Below, one piece after another: positions 38,385 through 47,154 of a stretch of 64,000 nucleotides of DNA. Origin of the DNA: an uncultured Oscillospiraceae bacterium (GTDB lineage Bacteria; Bacillota; Clostridia; Oscillospirales; Oscillospiraceae); NCBI GenBank assembly GCA_947589745.1, contig CANQCS010000008.1:1-64000 (forward strand). Direction: 5' to 3'. The notes under the pieces are model-generated. The model searched no databases. It was given only the letters and a program-made list of their open reading frames with translations, and was not told the origin of the DNA. Position numbers and translations under genes: made by a program. Every line of letters begins with the position of its first letter. The first letter of the stretch is position 1.

Positions 38385-38945
38385 ATGATAGGAGATGTGA
38401 TCCGGCGCTTTCGCCTGGAGCAGGGCCTCACTCTGCGCCAGCTGGCAGTCCAGATCGGTGTGACCGACAGCTATCTCTCCCTGCTGGAGAACAACGGGGA
38501 GGAGCCGTCCCTGTCCGCGCTGCGGAAGCTGTCCCAGGCCCTGTGCCGCCCGATATCCGATTTCTTTGAGGAGGAGACCCCGGTCCCCTCCATTGCCCGC
38601 GCGCTGGACCGCCAGGTCCGTCAGTGCGGCGGACTCTGCACCTGGGAGGTGCTGACGCCTGCCTCGCCCTGTGGCGGGGACCAGCTCACCATGGTCCGTG
38701 TCTCTCTGACTGCGGGAGCAACGATCCACTGTGAGGGTGTCCCGGAGCAGGCGTGCATCTATTTGTGCACCGGCGCTGTTCATATCCAACTATCCGGCGC
38801 GGACTACGCCATGGAGACGGGCGACAGCCTGACCCTTCGGACGGGGATCCCCTTCGCCGCTTTCTGCCAGGAGGAGAGCACCGCCGTGGTCACCCTGTCC
38901 GGCGGCGGCCTTCCGGGGATCTCCGTGGAAAGGAGCGGCCTATGA
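38385..38945 (+). CDS. XRE-family HTH + cupin transcriptional regulator (first of a pair)
   Basis: MIGDVIRRFRLEQGLTLRQLAVQIGVTDSYLSLLENNGEEPSLSALRKLSQALCRPISDFF...cupin-like C-terminus. Confidence 0.92.
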   Translation: MIGDVIRRFRLEQGLTLRQLAVQIGVTDSYLSLLENNGEEPSLSALRKLSQALCRPISDFFEEETPVPSIARALDRQVRQCGGLCTWEVLTPASPCGGDQLTMVRVSLTAGATIHCEGVPEQACIYLCTGAVHIQLSGADYAMETGDSLTLRTGIPFAAFCQEESTAVVTLSGGGLPGISVERSGL

Positions 38946-39511
38946 TGGGACCGAAGATCCGCCAGTTCCGGCTGAAGAAGGGGCTCACCCTCCAGGAGCT
39001 GGCCCAGAAGACCATGACCACCGCGGGCTACCTGTCCCAGCTGGAGCGGGACCTGACGGAGCCCTCCCTGGCCACGCTGCGGAGGATCGCGGCGGCGCTG
39101 GATACGCCGATCTTTACCCTCCTGAACGAGGAGGACCCCAACGCCTCCTTTGTGCCGGCGTACCACCGGCACCAGCTCTCTTTCTCCGACGCCGGGGTCA
39201 GCTATGAGGTCCTGACGCCGCCAACGGAATCCGCCGTCAACGGGCCCAACTTTCTGATGATGCTGTTCTCCCTGTCCCCCCAGCGGTTCGGCAGTGAGGA
39301 GCGGGTGTCCCACGACGCGGAGGAGTGCCTGTACCTCATGTCCGGCACTCTGGAGGTGCTGGTGGGAGAGACGACCTACAAACTGGAGGAGGGCGACAGT
39401 ATCCGCATCCCCGGCGGCGCGCCCCACAACCTGTACAATCCCGGCCAGACAGCCGCCAGGGGCGTCACCTGCCTGAAGCCGGGAATGTTCATCAGCACGG
39501 TCCGGCCTTAG
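38942..39511 (+). CDS. XRE-family HTH + cupin transcriptional regulator (second of a pair)
   Basis: MGPKIRQFRLKKGLTLQELAQKTMTTAGYLSQLERDLTEPSLATLRRIAAALDTPIFTLL...HDAEECLYLMSGTLEVLVGETTYKLEEGDSIRIPGGAPHNLYNPG. Confidence 0.95.
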   Translation: MMGPKIRQFRLKKGLTLQELAQKTMTTAGYLSQLERDLTEPSLATLRRIAAALDTPIFTLLNEEDPNASFVPAYHRHQLSFSDAGVSYEVLTPPTESAVNGPNFLMMLFSLSPQRFGSEERVSHDAEECLYLMSGTLEVLVGETTYKLEEGDSIRIPGGAPHNLYNPGQTAARGVTCLKPGMFISTVRP

Positions 39512-40572
39512 AAGTCCACTTCAACGCCGATGCCCGGCACGTCCCCCAGCGTGGCGCGGCCGCCCACATGGTCGAAGCCGCCCCGGACGGGGCCGCCGGA
39601 CAGGATATACACCGCGTCCAGGTCCACCTCCCGGATGTTGTCCAGCGCCGCCGCGACGTGCATCCCGGCCACGTTGGCCAGGGCGCTCTCGCCCATGCAG
39701 CCGATCATGCAGCCGATGCCGGACGCCTCCGCGATGGCGTTGATCTGGATGGCCCGGTAGATCCCGCCGCACTTCATCAGCTTGATGTTGATGACGTCCA
39801 CCGCCCGCATGGCGGCCAGCCTGGCGGCGTCCGTGGGCGTGTGGCAGCTCTCGTCCGCCGCGATGGGCACCCGGATGGTACGTTTGATCTCCCGAAGCCC
39901 CTCCCAGTCCCAGGCGGCGATGGGCTGCTCAATGAGCCCCACCGACAGTTTTTCTAATCCCGGAGCGATGCGGATGGTGTCCTTGACGCTCCAGCCCTGG
40001 TTGGCATCCACCCGCAGGGCGATGGAGGGGCCTGCCGCCTCGCGGACCGCCTGCATCCGGCGGAGGTCTGTACCGATATCCTCGCCCAGTTTCACTTTCA
40101 GAATGGTGAAGCCCTTGGACACCCACTCCGCGGCCTTCTCCGCCATGGCCTCCGGCTCGTCGATGCCGATGGTCACGTCGGAGTGGACCGTGCGGACGTC
40201 CCCGCCCAGGTATCGGTACAGGGGCATCCCCGCCGCCTTGGCGGCAATGTCATAGCAGGCCATGTCAAAGGCGCACTTGATGGGACCGTTCCCGGCGTAG
40301 AGCGCGTCCATCCGGCGGTGGATACCGCCCAGGGCCACGGGGTCCTGCCCCAGCAGGGCCAGGCGGAGCGCCTTTCCCACCGCGTAGGCGGCGTCCAGGT
40401 CATCCCCGGTGACGAAGGGGAGGGGCGCAGCCTCGCCATAGCCGGAGATCCCCTCGTCCGTGTCCATCCGCACCAGCAGCGTCTCCATGTCCTTGATCTC
40501 AGCAAACGCCACCTTCATGGGCTTTTCAAATCCGAAGGCCGCTCGTTCAAACCGTATGTCTGTGATCCGCAT
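39508..40572 (-). CDS. Enolase-superfamily (mandelate racemase/muconate lactonizing) dipeptide epimerase-like
   Basis: MRITDIRFERAAFGFEKPMKVAFAEIKDMETLLVRMDTDEGISGYGEAAPLPFVTGDD...FTILKVKLGEDIGTDLRRMQAVREAAGPSIALRVDANQGWS. Confidence 0.9.
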   Translation of the reverse strand: MRITDIRFERAAFGFEKPMKVAFAEIKDMETLLVRMDTDEGISGYGEAAPLPFVTGDDLDAAYAVGKALRLALLGQDPVALGGIHRRMDALYAGNGPIKCAFDMACYDIAAKAAGMPLYRYLGGDVRTVHSDVTIGIDEPEAMAEKAAEWVSKGFTILKVKLGEDIGTDLRRMQAVREAAGPSIALRVDANQGWSVKDTIRIAPGLEKLSVGLIEQPIAAWDWEGLREIKRTIRVPIAADESCHTPTDAARLAAMRAVDVINIKLMKCGGIYRAIQINAIAEASGIGCMIGCMGESALANVAGMHVAAALDNIREVDLDAVYILSGGPVRGGFDHVGGRATLGDVPGIGVEVDF

Positions 40573-40690
40573 TGTCCTCACTCCTCTTGGCTTGATTATA
40601 GGACCGAATATTTCTGATGTCAATAAATATTAAAAATTTTTTACTTAGTCCTGATAACTATGCGGGAGATGAGCGAAAGGAAGGTTCATC

Positions 40691-42025
40691 GTGAATGTAC
40701 TGATCGATATAGAATGGGTCCAGAGCGGTGAGGATTTTGAAATCACACAGATCGCGGCTGTCCGTGTCTCAGAAACATGGGAAACCGTTGATACCTTTGG
40801 TGCCCTGGTCTGCCCCGCATCCTGCTGGAATGTGAATTGGGACCACATGGCGTATAACGGGTATTCCCCTGACGAGTTCCGGGCAGGTTCGGATGAAGCA
40901 TCCTGTCTGTTACGGCTTCTGCGCTTTTTGAAGGCCGATGACACGCTGATCTGCTGGCATAAGGATACGGAGCACGTGCTGAAGAGGAAGTGGGAAACGA
41001 CGGTGGGTGAGGAACTCCCGTTCAAATGCAGGCACGTAAACCAGAAAGTATACGGCCTGGCCAGCGCCAGGGGGATCGATCAACACGGCTTATACGAAAC
41101 GGCAGCGGCATTTGGTATTGAATTACCAGCGCCAAAGCATCAGGCCACCAACGATGTTCAGGTGATGCAGCGGCTGCTTTCAAAACTGAACATTCGGTTT
41201 TCTGCCAATTCCGGCGCTATCCAGGATGCCCCCAGGAAGAAAACCAGACGTGAGAAAAACCTGGAGACCCTTTCCCACAGTCAGTATAACTACATATTTA
41301 CACCGGACTCTAACGTGTTCCACCGGGTGACCTGCCATCTTATGCTGAATGCAAAGACGATCCATGGGACCGTGCGCTACGAAAAGGCCAGCCAGGGGCG
41401 CGTTCCGTGTAAGGTTTGTCATCCGCAGCCAGGTGAACCTCGGGAATCTCCTCCGGCTCAACAGAAGAAATATCCCGAGCCCTTAAAAAAGGAACTGATC
41501 AAGACACGGCTTCTCGGAGATCATGTCGTTAAGGTCGCAAGCACAAAGATCGTCGGGCATTGCTATAACATGACGCACCCAGGTGATCTGACGCTCAAGA
41601 TCATGGAGGAGCATGACTGCCTCAAAAAGAACTGCCCGTTCTTTAAAAAGTATGAGGACCGCCCCTATTGGATCGAGCGGAATGTGAAGGAGAAGCGAAA
41701 GGCCGAGCGAAAAGAGGCCAAGCAGGCGGAGCGGTTTGAAGCCCGGAAGCAGGCAGAAAAACTTGCCGCATTGAAAGAATCTCTCCAATCGTATGCGGAT
41801 GAAGCCGGACCACCGCTGTATATTGTCAGGCTGGAAACGGAGACGCCCCACAGGTACAAGGTTTTCTATGTTTCGGAAAATTCATTTAAGGACGGTGACC
41901 GTTTCAAAGAATTCCTTGGCATCGTCAAGAGAAACCACCCAGACATCTCACTCCATCTGCAGCACATACGGCATGTGGATGGGCACTTTGTCACCATCGC
42001 CGAATTCTTTGCCAGAAAACGATAG
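40691..42025 (+). CDS. Predicted DEDD-type exonuclease domain fused to a zinc-ribbon-like and a coiled-coil region (444 aa)
   Basis: N-terminus MNVLIDIEWVQSGEDFEITQIAAV (DxE)...KHQATNDVQVMQRLL; middle FTPDSNVFHRVTCHLMLNAKTIHGTVRYEKASQGRVPCKVCHP; C-terminal KEKRKAERKEAKQAERFEARKQAEK. Confidence 0.65.
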   Translation: MNVLIDIEWVQSGEDFEITQIAAVRVSETWETVDTFGALVCPASCWNVNWDHMAYNGYSPDEFRAGSDEASCLLRLLRFLKADDTLICWHKDTEHVLKRKWETTVGEELPFKCRHVNQKVYGLASARGIDQHGLYETAAAFGIELPAPKHQATNDVQVMQRLLSKLNIRFSANSGAIQDAPRKKTRREKNLETLSHSQYNYIFTPDSNVFHRVTCHLMLNAKTIHGTVRYEKASQGRVPCKVCHPQPGEPRESPPAQQKKYPEPLKKELIKTRLLGDHVVKVASTKIVGHCYNMTHPGDLTLKIMEEHDCLKKNCPFFKKYEDRPYWIERNVKEKRKAERKEAKQAERFEARKQAEKLAALKESLQSYADEAGPPLYIVRLETETPHRYKVFYVSENSFKDGDRFKEFLGIVKRNHPDISLHLQHIRHVDGHFVTIAEFFARKR

Positions 42026-42159
42026 CCGCTCTTTGCTCCGGCCATTAACGGCCCCAATGCGCATCGCCCATGCCGTCCACCTTGGCCAAACCGATTCGAG
42101 CGGGTATCCCTGCATTTTCCACGGGGCAGTCAACCGCCGGGGACACATCCAAGATGCTG

Positions 42160-42176
42160 TGATACTTTTTCTTGAA
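42160..42176 (+). repeat. Fragment of the dispersed MITE-like element (copy D, half palindrome only)
   Basis: tgatactttttcttgaa then the sequence diverges. Confidence 0.45.
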
Positions 42177-42316
42177 CGTTGACAGCTCACGCGGCAAACC
42201 GCCGCGGGGGCTGTCTTTTTTTCTCCGCACCATTGATTTTCTGCACGGGACCGTGTTATAATGGGTACGTAATTATGTCCTGCTCCATCGGGAGGGCGGG
42301 CAAGGAGGGAGCGCCT

Positions 42317-43162
42317 ATGCCGGGACCGGATCGTCCCACGATCGCCAACGAGCCCCGGCTGACGGAGCGGGTCCGTGAGACCGCCCGCCGTGGGGCGCTG
42401 AGCCACGCGATCATCCTCAGCGGCCAAGGGGACCTGTCCGCTGCGGCCCGGTTCGTGGCGGCCGCGCTGGAGTGCGAGGGGGACGGCCCGCCCTGCGGCC
42501 AGTGCGGTCCCTGCCGCAAGGTGTTGCGGGACATCCACCCGGACGTGGCGACGGTGGCGGACCCGGAGCACAAGAACATCTCGGTGGACGTCCTCCGCCG
42601 GACGGTGGCGGACGCCTATATCCTGCCCAACGAGGGCAGGCGGAAGGTCTACATCTTCCCGGACTGCGACCTGCTGGACCCCAAGGCCCAGAACGTGCTG
42701 CTGAAGGTGGTGGAGGAGGGCCCGCCCCACGCGGCGTTCCTGTTCTGCGCCAGGAACAGCGCGGTGCTGCTGCCCACCATCCGCTCCCGGGCGGTGGAGT
42801 GGAAGCTGTCCGCCGAGGAGGAGACGGCGGAGACAGACGACCGGGCGAAGCAACTCTGTGAGCTGCTGTGCGGCGGCAAGGCCGCCGACATCGTCTCCTT
42901 CTGCACGGAGCTGGAGAACAGCAAACTGGACAGGGATGCCCTCCAGGGCATCCTCTCCGACGCCAGGGATCTGGCCGTGGCCGGCCTGGCGGCCACCTAC
43001 GGCGCGGCGGGCGACGGGTTTTCCCGCCGTCTGGCGGAAAAGGCCGGCCGCCGGCGGCTGGCGGCCAGCGTGGAGATCCTGGAGCGGTTCACCCGTGAAT
43101 GTCAATACAATATTAACGTGGGGCAGCTGACAGGGGCACTGGCGGTGGCGCTCACTGGCTGA
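42317..43162 (+). CDS. holB: DNA polymerase III subunit delta'
   Basis: LSHAIILSGQGDLSAAARFVAAALECEGDGPPCGQCGPCRKVLRDIHPDVATV...ISVDVLRRTVADAYILPNEGRRKVYIFPDCDLLDPKAQNVLLKVVEEGPPHAAFLF. Confidence 0.92.
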   Translation: MPGPDRPTIANEPRLTERVRETARRGALSHAIILSGQGDLSAAARFVAAALECEGDGPPCGQCGPCRKVLRDIHPDVATVADPEHKNISVDVLRRTVADAYILPNEGRRKVYIFPDCDLLDPKAQNVLLKVVEEGPPHAAFLFCARNSAVLLPTIRSRAVEWKLSAEEETAETDDRAKQLCELLCGGKAADIVSFCTELENSKLDRDALQGILSDARDLAVAGLAATYGAAGDGFSRRLAEKAGRRRLAASVEILERFTRECQYNINVGQLTGALAVALTG

Positions 43163-43820
43163 TGCGGGGGCTCCGCCCCCGCCAGGGCTGATAGGCACCC
43201 TGGGGGTGCCTGCCGTCCCCTGGTTCCTTTTCCCCCGTGGGAAAAGGAACCAAAAGCACGTTTAAGAAAACCAAGGTTTTCTTAAAAATCTTTCCTCATT
43301 TTTTGTTTATGTTTGCGCTCCCCCTGCGGTTGGTTTTGTCTAAACCGGGCCGGGTCCCGTGTATGGGGGCGAAGCGGCTACCTTAGTATGTCCCCAAGAA
43401 CAGTGAAGCGCTGGTGCGGGGACTCATTGGGTGCGCTGGTCGTTTTGTGCTTGTCCGACTGCGTTCTGCTCCGTTCCACTACGCACAGGACAGATTCCCG
43501 TTGACGGCCCGATACGAAACATCCATCAATTGCGTAGTGGAACGGAGCAACCGGCAGTTGGACTACGGCAAAACCAACCCCGCAGTCCCGATGAATGCTT
43601 TCTCTGGGTACGTCCCAGAATAGACTGCTCTTAACGCCCTTCCCACACGGAGGGGATTCTTAAGGGGGCCAGAGCCCCCTTAAGCAATTTTTTGGTTACT
43701 TTTTGTTTGCACAAAAAGTAACCCGGGGTGCGCAGCGAAGCTGCGGCAAAATAAAGAGGTGGTAGGGGCCGGAGGCCCCTACTGGACAGCATTAGGGGGC
43801 TGCGCCCCCACACCCCCCAC
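43163..43820. repeat. Intergenic hairpin island with nested inverted repeats between holB and ricT
   Basis: Stems at ~43165-43183, 43222-43251, 43261-43287, 43694-43723; perfect 18-nt inverted repeat gctccgttccactacgca (43468-43485)/tgcgtagtggaacggagc (43531-43548); outer near-repeat ctgcggttggttttgtc (43324-43340)/ggcaaaaccaaccccgcag (43567-43585). Confidence 0.85.
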
Positions 43821-43840
43821 GATAGAAGGAGGAAATCCCT

Positions 43841-45199
43841 TTGGCACAAGTCGTCAGCGTCCGCTTTCGGGGCGGACAAAAAAACTATTATTTTGATCCC
43901 AGGGGTATCCAGGCCCAGCCTGGCGACTACCTGGTCGTCGAGACCGCCCAAGGTCTCGAATACGCCTGCTGCGCGGAGGCCAACCACGAGGTGCCCGACG
44001 AGGCCGTGGTGCAGCCTCTGCGCCCGGTGGTTCGCGTGGCCACCGACAACGACCACAAGGCCGCCGCCTACAACCGCAGGCGGGAAAAGGAGGCCTTCGG
44101 CATCTGTGAGCAGAAGATCGCCGCCCACGGGCTGGAGATGAAGCTGGTCAGCGTGGAGTGCTCCTTCGAGGGCAACAAGATCATCTTCTTCTTTACCGCC
44201 GAGGGGCGGGTGGACTTCCGGGAGCTGGTCAAGGACCTGGCCGGCGTGTTCCGCGCCCGCATCGAGCTGCGGCAGATCGGCGTCCGGGACGAGGCCAAGA
44301 TGCTGGGCGGCATCGGCATCTGCGGCCGGGCCCTGTGCTGCGGCGAGTTTCTCAACGAGTTCATCCCCGTCTCCATCAAGATGGCCAAGACCCAGAACCT
44401 CAGCCTGAACCCCACCAAGATCTCCGGTGCCTGCGGCCGGCTCATGTGCTGTCTCAAGTACGAGCAGGCCGCCTACGAGGACGCCGCCAAGCGGATGCCC
44501 AAGAACGAGAGCTTCGTGGACACCCCCGACGGCCTGGGCAACATCTGCTCCCTGGACCTGCTCCGGGAACAGGTCCAGGTCCGGCTGGACAGTGCCCCCG
44601 AATCCCCCAAGCGCTATAAGCTCAGCGAGATCAACGTCCTCCGCAACGGCAAGGGCTCCCGGGACGGCATTGAGATTCCCAAGGAGCATCCCGTCCGCGC
44701 GGCCTCCGGCGAGAGCGGTACCACCACTGCGGTGTTCCGTCCCCGCCAGCGCAGCGACGCCGCCCGGGAACCGCTGCCGGTGCTGTCCGCTGTCCCGGAC
44801 GTCAACGAGCCCTTGGACGAGGAGGAGGAGTCCCGGGGCCGCCGCCGCAGCCGTAACCGCGGGAAAGGCGGCAAGAGCAAGCTGTCCTCCACGGAGAAGA
44901 TGGCCAAGCAGGAGCGGGCCATCCGGGAGGGCACGGTGGAGAAGATCCCCGTCCGTTCCACCGGCGACACCTCCGCCGAGAAGAAGGCCGCCGCCGACCG
45001 GGCCGCGGAGCAGGCCGCCCGCGCGGAGCGCGCCGGCAGCAGCAAGGACGCCGCCCAGAGTGGCCGTTCCGATGGCAAAGGTGCCGCCCAGGAGCAGCGC
45101 CCCGCCGGGTCCAAGGACGGCTCCCAGGGGGAGCGCTCCGGCGGCAAGGGCGGCAATTCCCGCCGCCGCTTCCGGCGCAGGCCGCCCCAGAAGGGATAA
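43841..45199 (+). CDS. ricT: PSP1-domain protein RicT (YaaT) with a long low-complexity C-terminal extension
   Basis: AQVVSVRFRGGQKNYYFDPRGIQAQPGDYLVVETAQGLEYA...LRQIGVRDEAKMLGGIGICGRALCCGEFLNEFIPVSIKMAKTQNLSLNPTKISGACGRLMCCLKYE; TTG start at 43841. Confidence 0.94.
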   Translation: MAQVVSVRFRGGQKNYYFDPRGIQAQPGDYLVVETAQGLEYACCAEANHEVPDEAVVQPLRPVVRVATDNDHKAAAYNRRREKEAFGICEQKIAAHGLEMKLVSVECSFEGNKIIFFFTAEGRVDFRELVKDLAGVFRARIELRQIGVRDEAKMLGGIGICGRALCCGEFLNEFIPVSIKMAKTQNLSLNPTKISGACGRLMCCLKYEQAAYEDAAKRMPKNESFVDTPDGLGNICSLDLLREQVQVRLDSAPESPKRYKLSEINVLRNGKGSRDGIEIPKEHPVRAASGESGTTTAVFRPRQRSDAAREPLPVLSAVPDVNEPLDEEEESRGRRRSRNRGKGGKSKLSSTEKMAKQERAIREGTVEKIPVRSTGDTSAEKKAAADRAAEQAARAERAGSSKDAAQSGRSDGKGAAQEQRPAGSKDGSQGERSGGKGGNSRRRFRRRPPQKG

Positions 45200-45300
45200 C
45201 TATGTACTCACCATCGCCGGCAGGGCCTCTCCTGCCGGCGATTCGCATATTTCGTCCCGCCGGGGCATATGCTGTACCAAAATCTTTGGAGGTGCGGCGT

Positions 45301-45447
45301 ATGCGAAAAAAGGGGAAGGTCAAGGTTTTGCTGTTGCCGCGGCGCTGGCTGGCGGCGGCGCTGGGGCTGCTGCTGGCGATAGTGATGCTGGCGGCGGCCT
45401 GCCTGCCGGAGCTGCTGTTGACCGCCGGGGCGTGCCTGCTGGCATAA
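45301..45447 (+). CDS. Small single-TM hypothetical protein
   Basis: MRKKGKVKVLLLPRRWLAAALGLLLAIVMLAAACLPELLLTAGACLLA, preceded by ggaggtgcggcgt. Confidence 0.5.
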   Translation: MRKKGKVKVLLLPRRWLAAALGLLLAIVMLAAACLPELLLTAGACLLA

Positions 45448-45465
45448 CCGTCCGAAACAGGAGAT

Positions 45466-45583
45466 GATACTATTCTTCTATTAGAAGTATATTTCGTTAC
45501 CGTGCGGAAAATGTAGGAATCGCAATGCTTTGAGAGCGAGGATAAAGTTCTTTTTGATACTTTTTCTTTCAAGAAAAAGTATC
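45466..45583 (-). repeat. Dispersed MITE-like element, copy E (inverted, ~118 bp)
   Basis: gatactattcttctattagaagtatatttcgttaccgtgcggaaaatgtaggaatcgcaatgctttgagagcgaggataaagttctttttgatactttttctttcaagaaaaagtatc. Confidence 0.92.
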
Positions 45584-45584
45584 A

Positions 45585-45627
45585 GCGCGGGGACGGCTGC
45601 CGGGCAGCCGTCCCCGCGCTTGCTTTT
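45585..45627 (+). terminator. Hairpin adjacent to copy E, upstream of dsdA
   Basis: gcgcggggacggctgccgggcagccgtccccgcgcttgctttt. Confidence 0.7.
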
Positions 45628-45721
45628 CAGGGGCGGATATTGTATAATCATGTCATACATATGTGCGCCGGGGAGCGGCAGGCCGCCCTCCCCCGCTATC
45701 TTGAGCAAGGAGGGCCCCCCT

Positions 45722-47011
45722 ATGGAGATCGACACCGCCCTGTGGAGAGAGACCAGCCCCACCGTCCGGGACCTGTGCGAGCTGCGGGAGACCGTCTGGC
45801 TGAACTCCGGCCTGCGGCCCGCCGCAGAAGGCCTGGCCACCGCGCCCCTCACCGCCGCCGACGTGGCGGACGCTGCCGCCCGGCTGGAGCGCTTCGCGCC
45901 CTATCTGGCCGCCGTGTTCCCCGACACCGCCCCCGCCGGGGGCATCATCGAGTCCCACCTGGTGGAGGTGCCCCGCTACCAGGAGCTGCTGGGCTACGGC
46001 CCCGGCAGGCTGCTGATGAAGCTGGACAGCCACCTCCCTATCTCCGGCTCCATCAAGGCCAGGGGCGGCATCTACGAGGTGCTGTACCTGGCGGAGTCCC
46101 TGGCCATGAAAGCCGGGCTCCTGCGCTATGGGGACGACTACGCCGTGCTGGCCCAGCCCCGGTTCCGGGAGTTCTTCCGGCAGTACGCCGTGGCGGTGGG
46201 CTCCACCGGCAACCTGGGTCTGTCCATCGGCATCATGAGCGCCCAGCTGGGCTTTCGGGTGACGGTCCATATGTCCGCCGACGCCCGGCAGTGGAAGAAG
46301 GACATGCTCCGCAGCAAGGGCGTCCAGGTGGTGGAGTACGCCGCCGACTACAGCAAGGCGGTGGCGGAGGGCCGCCGTCTGGCCCGGCAGGACCCCATGT
46401 GCCACTTCGTGGACGACGAGAACTCCCAGACGCTGTTCCTGGGCTACGCCGTGGCGGCAGAGCGATTGGCAAAGCAGCTGGCGGAGCGGCACATCCCCGT
46501 GGACGGGGACCACCCGCTCTTTGTGTACCTGCCCTGCGGGGTGGGCGGCGGCCCCGGCGGCGTGGCCTTCGGGCTGAAGCTGCTCTACGGCGACCACGTC
46601 CACTGCTTCTTCGCCGAGCCCACCCATGCCCCCTGCATGACCCTGGGCCTGGCCACCGGCCTCCACGACCGGGTCTGCGTCCAGGACTTCGGCATCGACA
46701 GCCTCACCGCCGCCGACGGCCTGGCGGTGGGCCGCCCCTCCCGATTCGTGGGGAAGGTCATGGCCCCCCTGCTCAGCGGGTGCTACACCGTCACGGACGA
46801 GCGGCTCTACCGCCTGCTCCGCCAGCTGGCGGACAGCGAGGGCATCCACCTGGAGCCCAGTGCGCTGGCTGGCGTGCCGGGCATGGGGCTGGTGGCGGAC
46901 TACGCCACCGGGCGGGGCATCGACCTGGCCCATGCCACCCACATCGCCTGGGCCACCGGCGGCAGTATGGTCCCGCCGGACATCTGGCAGGAATACTACG
47001 CCCACGGCTGA
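45722..47011 (+). CDS. dsdA: D-serine ammonia-lyase
   Basis: [49 protein letters not shown]...[56 protein letters not shown]...[19 protein letters not shown]. Confidence 0.95.
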   Translation: MEIDTALWRETSPTVRDLCELRETVWLNSGLRPAAEGLATAPLTAADVADAAARLERFAPYLAAVFPDTAPAGGIIESHLVEVPRYQELLGYGPGRLLMKLDSHLPISGSIKARGGIYEVLYLAESLAMKAGLLRYGDDYAVLAQPRFREFFRQYAVAVGSTGNLGLSIGIMSAQLGFRVTVHMSADARQWKKDMLRSKGVQVVEYAADYSKAVAEGRRLARQDPMCHFVDDENSQTLFLGYAVAAERLAKQLAERHIPVDGDHPLFVYLPCGVGGGPGGVAFGLKLLYGDHVHCFFAEPTHAPCMTLGLATGLHDRVCVQDFGIDSLTAADGLAVGRPSRFVGKVMAPLLSGCYTVTDERLYRLLRQLADSEGIHLEPSALAGVPGMGLVADYATGRGIDLAHATHIAWATGGSMVPPDIWQEYYAHG

Positions 47012-47012
47012 C

Positions 47013-47100
47013 ATTCTTTTTCTTGAAAGAAAAAGAACAAAAAGAACTTTACATTCGCTTCCGAGGCGCTGCGACACCTGCATTTCCGCCCGGTAACGAA
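47013..47100 (+). repeat. Dispersed MITE-like element, copy F
   Basis: attctttttcttgaaagaaaaagaacaaaaagaactttacattcgcttccgaggcgctgcgacacctgcatttccgcccggtaacga. Confidence 0.88.
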
Positions 47101-47104
47101 AGAG

Positions 47105-47150
47105 GCGCGGGGACGGCCGCCACAGGCCGTTCCCGCGCTCTTTGTTGTTT
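47105..47150 (+). terminator. Hairpin terminator downstream of dsdA
   Basis: gcgcggggacggccgccacaggccgttcccgcgctctttgttgttt. Confidence 0.75.
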
Positions 47151-47154
47151 CTGT

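Noticed and set aside
43324-43585. Group II intron or IS element in the holB-ricT gap
   Set aside because: No reverse transcriptase or transposase ORF, and no domain V motif identified; kept only as an unexplained inverted-repeat island
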